A DNA stretch of 64,000 nucleotides. It comes from Granulicella pectinivorans. GTDB lineage: Bacteria; Acidobacteriota; Terriglobia; Terriglobales; Acidobacteriaceae. Made by a program: the position numbers and the translations under genes. The DNA lies in NCBI RefSeq assembly GCF_900114625.1, contig NZ_FOZL01000002.1, forward strand, positions 372,001-436,000. The letters are read 5' to 3'. The notes under the pieces were generated by a model, which worked only from the letters and a program-made list of their open reading frames with translations, searched no databases and was not told the origin of the DNA. This document shows positions 57,847 to 64,000 of this stretch, piece by piece; the stretch's first letter is position 1, and the number at the start of each line of letters is the position of its first letter.

Positions 57847-58926
57847 ATGCCGAGTCAGCAGGAGGTTCGCTGGTCGCAACTGAAGGTAGGCGTGATCGTG
57901 CTCGTGTCCGTGATCGTGCTGACCACGCTGCTCTTCCTGATGACGAGTTCATCGGGCATGGGCCTCACCTCGCATAAAATTGAGGTCACCACCTACTTTG
58001 AGAACGCTGCCGGCCTGAAGGAAGGCGCTGCCGTCAATCTGCAGGGCGTCACCATCGGTACGGTGAAGAGCGTACGCATCGTCGCCTCCAAGAACCCCAC
58101 CCCCGTCCAGGTCGTCATGAAGCTCGACAGCAAGTACCAGGCTGGGCTCAAGAAGGATTCGAAGGCCGCCCTCACCACCGTTGGCGTACTCGGTGATACC
58201 GTCGTCGACATCAACAGCCAGTTCGCGACCCAAGGCCCGCTCCAGGACGGAGACGAACTCCACACCCTCGAAACGCCCAGCATCTCCGACGTCGTCAAGG
58301 CCAGCCAGGGCACCATTGAAACCCTCAACGTCATCCTCGCCAAGATGAACGCCCTCGTCGACAACATGCAATCCGGCAAGGGGTCCATCGGTCAGCTCAT
58401 CAATAACCCCGACCTCTACAACAAGGCCAGTGCGACCGTCGACGAGTTGCACAAGCTCACCGCGAACCTGAACTCCGGCAAGGGCTCGGTCGGGAAGCTG
58501 ATGAACGACGACGAGATGTACAACCGCCTCAACGGCGCCGTCGGCAAGCTGAACGATCTCGCCTCGAACCTCCAGGCCGGCAAGGGCACCGCTGGCAAGC
58601 TCCTTACCGACGACAAGCTCTACAACAACCTGAACAAGACCCTGGAGCAAGCCAACAGCCTCATGGTGGACGCGCAGCACGGCAAGGGTTCCGTCGCCCT
58701 TCTGCTCAACGATCCGAAGTTCCGTGAGCAGTTGACCGACACGATGACCCAGCTCAACACCGTCGTCGCAAACGTAAACGCCGGCAAGGGAACGCTCGGT
58801 AAGCTCACCACCGACGACACCGCCTACACCAACCTGAACTCCCTGCTGACCGAGAGCACCCGCCTCGTGACGACGATCCGCTCCGACCCCAAAAAGTACC
58901 TCACCATCCACCTGAAGATCTTCTAG
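57847..58926 (+). CDS. MlaD family MCE-domain protein with five 34-residue repeats
   Basis: A 359-residue periplasmic lipid-binding protein anchored by one N-terminal helix (VGVIVLVSVIVLTTLLFLM). The MCE domain spans about residues 40-120 (YFENAAGLKEGAAVNLQGV, IGTVKSVRI, LTTVGVLGDTVVDI). From about residue 177, five repeats of exactly 34 residues follow (GKGSIGQL, GKGSVGKL, GKGTAGKL, GKGSVALL, GKGTLGKL at 58375, 58477, 58579, 58681, 58783), which should form a long helical stalk. The usual MlaE permease and MlaF ATPase are not adjacent. ATG at 57847 has AGGAGAGGAA upstream. It ends at a terminator, separate from pyrH. Confidence 0.9.
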   Translation: MPSQQEVRWSQLKVGVIVLVSVIVLTTLLFLMTSSSGMGLTSHKIEVTTYFENAAGLKEGAAVNLQGVTIGTVKSVRIVASKNPTPVQVVMKLDSKYQAGLKKDSKAALTTVGVLGDTVVDINSQFATQGPLQDGDELHTLETPSISDVVKASQGTIETLNVILAKMNALVDNMQSGKGSIGQLINNPDLYNKASATVDELHKLTANLNSGKGSVGKLMNDDEMYNRLNGAVGKLNDLASNLQAGKGTAGKLLTDDKLYNNLNKTLEQANSLMVDAQHGKGSVALLLNDPKFREQLTDTMTQLNTVVANVNAGKGTLGKLTTDDTAYTNLNSLLTESTRLVTTIRSDPKKYLTIHLKIF

Positions 58927-58950
58927 CGGAGCGCGCATCTGGAAAGTGGG

Positions 58951-58980
58951 ACGGCCGGAGCAATCTTCCCGGCCGTTTTC
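58951..58980 (+). terminator. Intrinsic terminator after the MlaD gene
   Basis: ACGGCCGG (58951-58958) pairs with CCGGCCGT (58969-58976), followed by TTTTC. It starts 25 bases after the stop codon and about 60 bases before pyrH, so pyrH has its own promoter. Confidence 0.8.
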
Positions 58981-59038
58981 TATTCCCTCCTCCCCATTCT
59001 CTGTTCCCTGCCTCACACATGCGATACTTGATCCTGAC

Positions 59039-59743
59039 ATGTATAAAAGAGTCCTCCTCAAGCTCTCTGGCGAAGCACTGGCCGCAGGTGCCGGCTTCGG
59101 AATCGATGCCATCTTCATTCACAAAGTAGCCGCCGAGATCGCCACCGTTCACGCGCTCGGCTGCCAGATCGGTATCGTCGTCGGCGGAGGAAACTTCTTC
59201 CGCGGTGTAGCCCAACAGGCTATCGACATGGATCGCGTCGCCGCCGACCATATGGGCATGCTCTCAACGGTTATCAACGCCATCGCGCTCCAGGACGCCA
59301 TCGAAAAACTCGGCCTCTTCTGCCGCGTCATGTCCGCGATCGAGATGCACCAGGTCGCCGAGCCGTACATCCGCCGTCGCGCCATGCGCCACCTTGAAAA
59401 GGGACGCATCGTCATCTTTGCCGCCGGCACCGGAAACCCCTTCTTCTCCACCGACACCGCGGCCAGCCTGCGCGCCATGGAGATCAAGGCCGACATCCTG
59501 CTCAAGGCGACCAGCGTCGACGGCATCTACTCCGCCGACCCCAAGAAGGACGCCACCGCAACCCGGTACGAGACCATCACCTACAACGACATCCTGCGCC
59601 AGGATCTCAAGGTCATGGACACCACGGCCGTCTCGCTCTGCCGTGATAACAAGATGCCGATGATGGTCTTCAGCATGCGCGAAGAAGGCAACATCGCCCG
59701 CGTCATCAGCGGTGAAAAGCTGGGTTCTCTGGTCACCGCGTAA
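59039..59743 (+). CDS. pyrH: Uridylate kinase
   Basis: Phosphorylates UMP to UDP for RNA and CTP synthesis. The 234-residue protein starts YKRVLLKLSGEAL, has IGIVVGGGNFFRG near residue 46, DHMGMLSTVINAIAL near 73, FAAGTGNPFFSTDTAASLRA near 127 and LLKATSVDGIYSADPKKD near 150, the complete family pattern. No good ribosome site stands before the ATG at 59039, which is notable for an essential gene; a purine-poor leader may mean weak or leaderless-like initiation. Two terminators follow. Confidence 0.96.
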   Translation: MYKRVLLKLSGEALAAGAGFGIDAIFIHKVAAEIATVHALGCQIGIVVGGGNFFRGVAQQAIDMDRVAADHMGMLSTVINAIALQDAIEKLGLFCRVMSAIEMHQVAEPYIRRRAMRHLEKGRIVIFAAGTGNPFFSTDTAASLRAMEIKADILLKATSVDGIYSADPKKDATATRYETITYNDILRQDLKVMDTTAVSLCRDNKMPMMVFSMREEGNIARVISGEKLGSLVTA

Positions 59744-59765
59744 AACATCGCTCAGCATACAGAAA

Positions 59766-59803
59766 CAAGAGAAAGGCCCCGCACATGCGGGGCCTTTCTC
59801 TTG
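59766..59803 (+). terminator. Intrinsic terminator of pyrH
   Basis: CAAGAGAAAGGCCCCGCA pairs with TGCGGGGCCTTTCTCTTG almost end to end, three-base loop (about 59766-59803). It begins 22 bases after pyrH. Being fully symmetric it can also end minus-strand transcripts. Confidence 0.85.
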
Positions 59804-59824
59804 GGATAGCTCTCCGAAACGGCG

Positions 59825-59856
59825 ATGGCTCCGACCGAAGTCGGAGCCATTGTTTT
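59825..59856. terminator. Second hairpin, between convergent pyrH and propeller genes
   Basis: ATGGCTCCGAC (59825-59835) pairs perfectly with GTCGGAGCCAT (59840-59850), four-base loop, followed by TGTTTT on the plus strand. On the minus strand it follows the beta-propeller stop by about 40 bases. Confidence 0.75.
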
Positions 59857-59889
59857 CGAGGCTCTGGGCCCTGAGCCCTGAGCCTTGCC

Positions 59890-61149
59890 TTAGTTATCCA
59901 GCGCCTGCGTCGGGTGCGAGCCGTTCGCGACCGAAACCGCGCAACTCGGCAGTCCGCTCGCAGCGAACGGCGTGTTCTGAACCTGCTTCAGACCACCGTT
60001 GTGCGGATCAAGCTGCTCGCCGGTCACGGTGTTGTCCAAAGCGTTGGAGGTAAAGAGGTAGATACCGCGAGCCGGCTCGATGGTGATGCAGGTCGGACCC
60101 GTTCCCACCGAAGTGGATGCGGAACCCGAGGAACCCGAGAGGCTTCCGGTCGCCGTGTTGATCACAAAGGCCGAAACCGTGTTCGCGTTGTAGTTCGCGG
60201 TGTACAGGTAGAGGCCGCGCGGATCGATCGTGATGCCCACAGGCAGCAGGCCGGTTGTGAACGGGCTCGAGACCATCGGCGTCAGAAGACCGCCGGTACC
60301 CTGCACCACAAAACCGAAGACTTCGTTCAGCGACTTGTCGGCGACGTAAACCCACTTGCCGGTCGGATCTTCCACAATCGCGCTGGGCGTCACGCCAACC
60401 TTGGTGCCTGTCGCGACAGTCACGCCGGCGACGGTCGTGATCGAAGTCGCTGCATTCGGCGTAATCGTTCCGGTCGGGATGCCCGCGCTGGATACTGGCA
60501 CTGCAAAGCCGAGAACGGTCGCGTTGGGCGAGGCCTCCTGGTCGATCACGTACAGATACCGCGTCGCAGCGACGTTCGACGTAACCGGGCTCTGGATGAT
60601 GGCGACAGGATTGTTTCCGATCGGGAAGTAGCTCAGCGAGCCATTCGCCACCGGTGTACCCAGCGAGTTGTCGCTCTTGATCGGGAAGATCGTGATCAAA
60701 CCGGGGCCGGGGTTCGCCGTCGTATAGCCCGGCTGGTACAGCGAAGTCACATAGAGATAGTTGCCGGTCGGATCGATCGCGAGTGCGGTCGGGAAGCTGC
60801 CCTGCACGTTATAGGTGTTTTGTGCATAGAGCTTGCCGTCCGTGCCCACCGCGAATTCAACCACATTCGAGTCGTCGCGGTTGATGACATACAGGAACTT
60901 GCCATTCGGAGTCGGGACGAGACCCACCGGATTACGGCCACCCGAAGGGATCGGCGAATCCGCAAGCTGCAGAAGCGCACCGGTCTGGTAGTCGACGCCG
61001 TAGGCGTTGATCAGGCCAGGGCTGGCCTTCGTCGTGGTCGTGTAGACATAAGCCAGGGTAAAGTCGCGGCTGCAGGCCGTGACGCCGAGACCAATTGCCA
61101 GGGAACAAATTGTGGCCTTTGCAACCCGGCCTATCGTATGCAACTTCAT
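59890..61149 (-). CDS. Beta-propeller lipoprotein (lactonase-like), paralog 2
   Basis: A 419-residue lipoprotein. The leader MKLHTIGRVAKATICSLA-IGLGVTAC carries a lipobox (VTAC) ending in the modified Cys. The rest is a seven-bladed propeller with repeated strands such as GKFLYVINRDDSNVVEFAV, GNYLYVTSLYQPGY, GKWVYVADKSLNEVFGFVV and GLYLYTANYNANTVSAFVI, the YVTN / lactonase type. The catalytic residues of true 6-phosphogluconolactonase are not obvious, so a scaffold or binding role is possible. It is paralogous to the next gene, with which it shares orientation and leader. Confidence 0.85.
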   Translation of the reverse strand: MKLHTIGRVAKATICSLAIGLGVTACSRDFTLAYVYTTTTKASPGLINAYGVDYQTGALLQLADSPIPSGGRNPVGLVPTPNGKFLYVINRDDSNVVEFAVGTDGKLYAQNTYNVQGSFPTALAIDPTGNYLYVTSLYQPGYTTANPGPGLITIFPIKSDNSLGTPVANGSLSYFPIGNNPVAIIQSPVTSNVAATRYLYVIDQEASPNATVLGFAVPVSSAGIPTGTITPNAATSITTVAGVTVATGTKVGVTPSAIVEDPTGKWVYVADKSLNEVFGFVVQGTGGLLTPMVSSPFTTGLLPVGITIDPRGLYLYTANYNANTVSAFVINTATGSLSGSSGSASTSVGTGPTCITIEPARGIYLFTSNALDNTVTGEQLDPHNGGLKQVQNTPFAASGLPSCAVSVANGSHPTQALDN

Positions 61150-61207
61150 GCGCTTCCTGATTCCCGGGCGCTCAATGCCGCCCGCCGTGATCTTGTGGTC
61201 TCTAAGG

Positions 61208-61241
61208 TTTTGGCTGGAGAGCGATTCGCCCTCCAGCCAAA
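61208..61241 (-). terminator. Hairpin between the two propeller genes
   Basis: TTTGGCTGGAG (61208-61218) pairs with CTCCAGCCAAA (61231-61241), 11-bp perfect stem. On the minus strand it lies 16 bases after the stop of the upstream propeller gene; a weak tail AACCTTAG follows, so it may only attenuate. Confidence 0.55.
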
Positions 61242-61256
61242 CCCGTGCCGTAATGG

Positions 61257-62489
61257 CTAGCTGATGTTTCCGCTGACGACCAGACAGACTGACTGTCCAG
61301 TCGCGGGGAAGTTGGAGCCGCGCTGCAGATTCGAGAGCTTACCCGTATTCTGATCGATAATCTTACCCGTCACCGTACCGTCGAAGTTCGCCGTGTAGAT
61401 GTACTGGTTCGAAGGATCTTCCACGATGCATCCAGGCCCTGAACCGATCGAGTACGGATTCGCCGAATCGCCAAGCGGCTGCAGCTTGCCGGTCGTCGCA
61501 TCGATCGTGAACGCCGAGATCGTGCTGTTCGTGTTCTGCGAGTTCGTCGTCGATTGGTTGATGACGTAGAAGTACTTACCCTTCGAGTCCACCAGCGACA
61601 TCACCGGGTTCGCCGTCAGCGACAGATTCGCCACCGCGCCACCGTTCGCCGTGTTCAGCGCGCAGTTCGTGCCCACCGTGTAAGGCAGAATCTGGTTCAG
61701 GCCCGCGTCGGTCAGGTACACGTTGCTTCCGTTCACGTTGATCGAGGTCAGCTTGGTAGCGCCCGTCACGATCGAGGTGTTCGTCGTCAGCGTCAGTTGG
61801 CCCGTGCCGGAGTTCACCGAGTACGGGAAGATCGTATTGTCGCCCGAGTCAAGCGCGAACAGGCATCCACCGCCCGAAACCTTCAGCATCGTCGGGTTGG
61901 GGCCTACAGGGAAGTACGTCTTCTGCACCGTGCCGCCGCCGTTCTGCAGCGACTGCTGGTTCGTCACCAGCGTCAGGCGGCCCGTGTTGCCGTCGATCGC
62001 GAACACCGTCACGTCGCCCACCGTCTGCTTTGTGGTGGTCGTCACGCCGTTGGTGGTCGTTACGATATCCGGAGCCTGCTGGTCAAGCACGTACAGAAAG
62101 TTGCCGGTCGAATCGACCTGCACCCAAACCGGCGTGTTGCCCTGGCTGCTGTACGTCTGCTGGAACGTCAGCACGCCGTCGCCGCCAACCGAGAACACGG
62201 AGATGTTGCCATTCGTGCCCGTGGCCTTGTTGATGACGTAGACGTAGCGTCCGCCCGGACGCACGGCAATCGAAGCCGGGTTCGTCCCGCCAGACGAGAA
62301 GGGCGAGTGCGGGATCGCGGTGAGGTTCCCCGTCAACTGATCGATCTTGAATCCGGCGATCTGGTTGTACTGGGTACCGATCACCCACATATAACCGATT
62401 GTGCCACCACCACAGGCCGTCATACCCAGACCCATCGCTACGGATGCTACCAAGGCCATGGAAATGCGGCCGATCTTGCTCAACTTCAT
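61257..62489 (-). CDS. Beta-propeller lipoprotein (lactonase-like), paralog 1
   Basis: A 410-residue lipoprotein with the same plan as its neighbour: leader MKLSKIGRISMALVASVAMG then LGMTAC lipobox, followed by propeller strands like GRYVYVINKATGTNGNISVFSV, GNFLYVLDQQAPDI, GKYFYVINQSTTNSQNTNST and NQYIYTANFDGTVTGKII. Long Thr/Asn-rich loops (TTTNGVTTTTKQT) are inserted. It is the first gene of the pair. A 9-bp-arm palindrome (62559-62581) lies 70 bases upstream of its start. Confidence 0.85.
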   Translation of the reverse strand: MKLSKIGRISMALVASVAMGLGMTACGGGTIGYMWVIGTQYNQIAGFKIDQLTGNLTAIPHSPFSSGGTNPASIAVRPGGRYVYVINKATGTNGNISVFSVGGDGVLTFQQTYSSQGNTPVWVQVDSTGNFLYVLDQQAPDIVTTTNGVTTTTKQTVGDVTVFAIDGNTGRLTLVTNQQSLQNGGGTVQKTYFPVGPNPTMLKVSGGGCLFALDSGDNTIFPYSVNSGTGQLTLTTNTSIVTGATKLTSINVNGSNVYLTDAGLNQILPYTVGTNCALNTANGGAVANLSLTANPVMSLVDSKGKYFYVINQSTTNSQNTNSTISAFTIDATTGKLQPLGDSANPYSIGSGPGCIVEDPSNQYIYTANFDGTVTGKIIDQNTGKLSNLQRGSNFPATGQSVCLVVSGNIS

Positions 62490-62991
62490 GCGGTTCCTTC
62501 ATCCTCGCTGACGGCGAACAGGCCCCGTCGTTTGCTGCGAGCAACTCTTTAGGGATATTCCTTCTACCGATTGTAGAAGGAGACGTGACTTTGTGCCAGT
62601 TTCCAAGCACCGTTCTCGTCCCAAAGTGCTCGTGGGTTGGCCTCGGCGCGTGCAGGTGCCGGGGCACGGATCAATCGTGGCGATGAACTCTTCCGGACTT
62701 GCCGGTAACTCTCCTGCAATATCCGATGGTCGATAGACGCCCGAGGAACCGTTTAGGCGCTCCCACTACACAGCTTTTTGACGGTTTTTTTCACGAACCC
62801 GGCTACAACCCGTCCATGCGACTTGCCTCCGGGTACAACCGCCAGCCCCGTCCGGGCCTCTAAAACGGTATTCCCGCCTTCTCAGGGGCTGAGCGACGCG
62901 GGCAAACACGCATCGTCCACGGGCCATCATGCTCACCGACACACACGACCGTGCATCTCCGGTCGAACCCACCCCTAGGAGGCGGAGCACC
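62490..62991. other. 502-bp intergenic region between the propeller pair and treY (divergent)
   Basis: The two flanking genes diverge, so it should hold two promoters. Visible signals are a palindrome (62559-62581) near the propeller gene and a T-run TTTTTTT at about 62783-62789 after TTGACG. I see no convincing ORF and no RNA gene. Confidence 0.6.
62559..62581. promoter_or_regulatory. Palindrome upstream of the beta-propeller operon
   Basis: TCCTTCTAC-cgatt-GTAGAAGGA, perfect 9-bp arms, 5-nt loop. It lies 70 bases ahead of the ATG at 62489 and could be an operator or a leader hairpin; no T-run on the minus strand (ATATCCC follows). Confidence 0.5.
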
Positions 62992-64000
62992 ATGCAACGA
63001 ATCCCCAACTCAACCTACCGCCTCCAGATGCACAAGGACTTCACCTTCGACGACGCCGCCGCGATCGCCGAATATCTCTACGCGCTCGGCATCTCGCACG
63101 TGTACAGTTCGCCCTACCTGCAGGCCGCGCCCGGCAGCATGCACGGCTACGACGTCGTCGACCACCAGCATGTAAACGCAGAACTCGGCGGCGAGGCCGC
63201 ACACTACCGTTTCTCCATCAAACTCGGCGAAAACGGCCTCGGCCAGATCCTCGACATCGTCCCCAACCACATGTCGCTCGGCCAGGAGAACCATCTCTGG
63301 TGGGATGTCATCGAAAACGGCTCCGCCAGCCGGTACGCCTCGTTCTTCGACATCGACTGGCAGCCGCAGGAGGAACGCCTCCGCGACAAGGTTCTCGTCC
63401 CTATCCTCGCCGACCAGTACGGCGTCGTCCTCAGCCGTGGAGACATCCGCGTCACCCGTAGCGGCAACTGCATCTTCGTCGAGTGCTCGGGACAGCGGCT
63501 CCCCGTCGCGCCCAACTCGCTTCCCGCCATCCTCGGGCGCGCCGCCGACTACGCCCACTCTGACATTCTGAACTTTATCTCTGCCTCCTTCGGGCGCCTC
63601 CCCATCCCGTCCTTCGGCGATCGCCGCCGCATCCTCGACCGCAACCGCGACAAGATCGTCCTCAACTCACTGTTGCACCGCGTCTGCCTGGAAGAAGATG
63701 CCGCCTGCCAGGCCATCGACCGCGCCATCAACGAGCTCAACCAGAATCACGATGCGCTCGACGACTTCCTCAACCAGCAAAACTACCGTCTCGCCTTCTG
63801 GAAGACCGCCGACCAGCAACTCGGCTACCGCCGCTTCTTCGACGTCAATACCTTGATCGGCCTCCGCGTCGAACGCGACTACGTCTTCGAGGAGACCCAC
63901 TCCCGCCTCATCGAGTGGATCAAGCGCGGTGTCCTCGACGGCGTCCGCGTCGACCATCCCGACGGCCTCCGCGACCCCTACGAATACTTTCAGCGCCTCC
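62992..64000 (+). CDS. treY: Malto-oligosyltrehalose synthase (3' end outside window)
   Basis: GH13 enzyme that turns the reducing end of maltodextrins into a trehalose unit; TreZ then releases trehalose. The first 336 codons are present. STYRLQMHKDFTFDDAAAIA and LGISHVYSSPYLQAAPGSMHGYDVVDH open the barrel; QILDIVPNHMS is conserved region I and GVRVDHPDGLRDPYEYF at the end is region II with the nucleophile Asp. The ATG at 62992 has AGGAGG just upstream; an in-frame ATG at 62929 would add 21 residues without family support. Confidence 0.95.
   Translation, partial: MQRIPNSTYRLQMHKDFTFDDAAAIAEYLYALGISHVYSSPYLQAAPGSMHGYDVVDHQHVNAELGGEAAHYRFSIKLGENGLGQILDIVPNHMSLGQENHLWWDVIENGSASRYASFFDIDWQPQEERLRDKVLVPILADQYGVVLSRGDIRVTRSGNCIFVECSGQRLPVAPNSLPAILGRAADYAHSDILNFISASFGRLPIPSFGDRRRILDRNRDKIVLNSLLHRVCLEEDAACQAIDRAINELNQNHDALDDFLNQQNYRLAFWKTADQQLGYRRFFDVNTLIGLRVERDYVFEETHSRLIEWIKRGVLDGVRVDHPDGLRDPYEYFQRL

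Overview
This window looks like chromosome of an Acidobacteriota member, most likely class Terriglobia (the Granulicella / Edaphobacter / Terriglobus group). The evidence is two large Oar-like TonB-dependent receptors with carboxypeptidase-regulatory N-termini, a VWFA-related secreted protein next to one of them, an S53 pro-kumamolisin peptidase with Ig-like repeats, paired beta-propeller lipoproteins, a B12-dependent ribonucleotide reductase, and high G+C with frequent TTG/GTG starts. I saw no phage, plasmid, CRISPR array, insertion sequence, rRNA or tRNA.

Layout. 0-3.4 kb (minus strand): a truncated CocE/NonD hydrolase, trmFO and a GNAT acetyltransferase. 3.4-10.3 kb: a secreted protein of unknown function, then a plus-strand envelope run waaA-lpxK-waaC (Kdo/lipid A/heptose), an isoprenylcysteine-methyltransferase-like protein, a DUF3108 protein, DUF2007 and queC. 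10.3-15.2 kb: a TPR protein, the molybdenum-cofactor genes moeA and moaC with a small coupled membrane ORF between them, a GH43-like secreted protein and greB. 15.2-19.4 kb: ergothioneine genes egtD/egtB, a methyltransferase and a VIT1-type metal transporter. 19.5-27.3 kb: secreted DUF5666-like protein, TonB-dependent receptor, VWA protein, TPR protein. 27.3-36.7 kb (minus strand): a 55-residue DUF5522 protein, a polytopic membrane protein, the very large helicase lhr, a diguanylate cyclase, kdsC, a YXWGXW protein, cspA and acpS. 36.8-49.1 kb: small unknowns, an orphan LolD-like ATPase, a thioredoxin-like protein, the S53 peptidase, an HNH nuclease, a penicillin acylase, and a GntR/ABC operon. 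49.1-64 kb: nrdJ behind a likely NrdR-controlled promoter, a GH43 enzyme, a second TonB-dependent receptor, a GNAT enzyme, a MlaD protein with five exact 34-residue repeats, pyrH, two paralogous beta-propeller lipoproteins and the 5' part of treY.

The most unusual signal is a family of about 43-bp palindromic elements (CCCACATCTC, 6-nt loop, GAGATGTGGG, then a GCACCCG-type tail). Six copies lie in the window, all in the same orientation. Three are inside the lhr reading frame, all in the same phase, each encoding a variant of GAPHLASEMW. One supplies the start codon and first residues of a GH43-like secreted protein. One precedes the methyltransferase gene, and one fills a convergent gap. One copy carries a compensatory base pair, which argues that the hairpin is conserved as a structure. 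This resembles the idea of Rickettsia palindromic elements inserted in proteins, in an unrelated phylum.

The strand asymmetry of the sequence also flips. The plus strand is G-rich up to about 34 kb whatever the gene orientation, and C-rich from about 40 kb on. That is the pattern expected where replication forks converge, so the window may span the terminus region. Composition statements rest on hand counts of sample lines, not a full computation.
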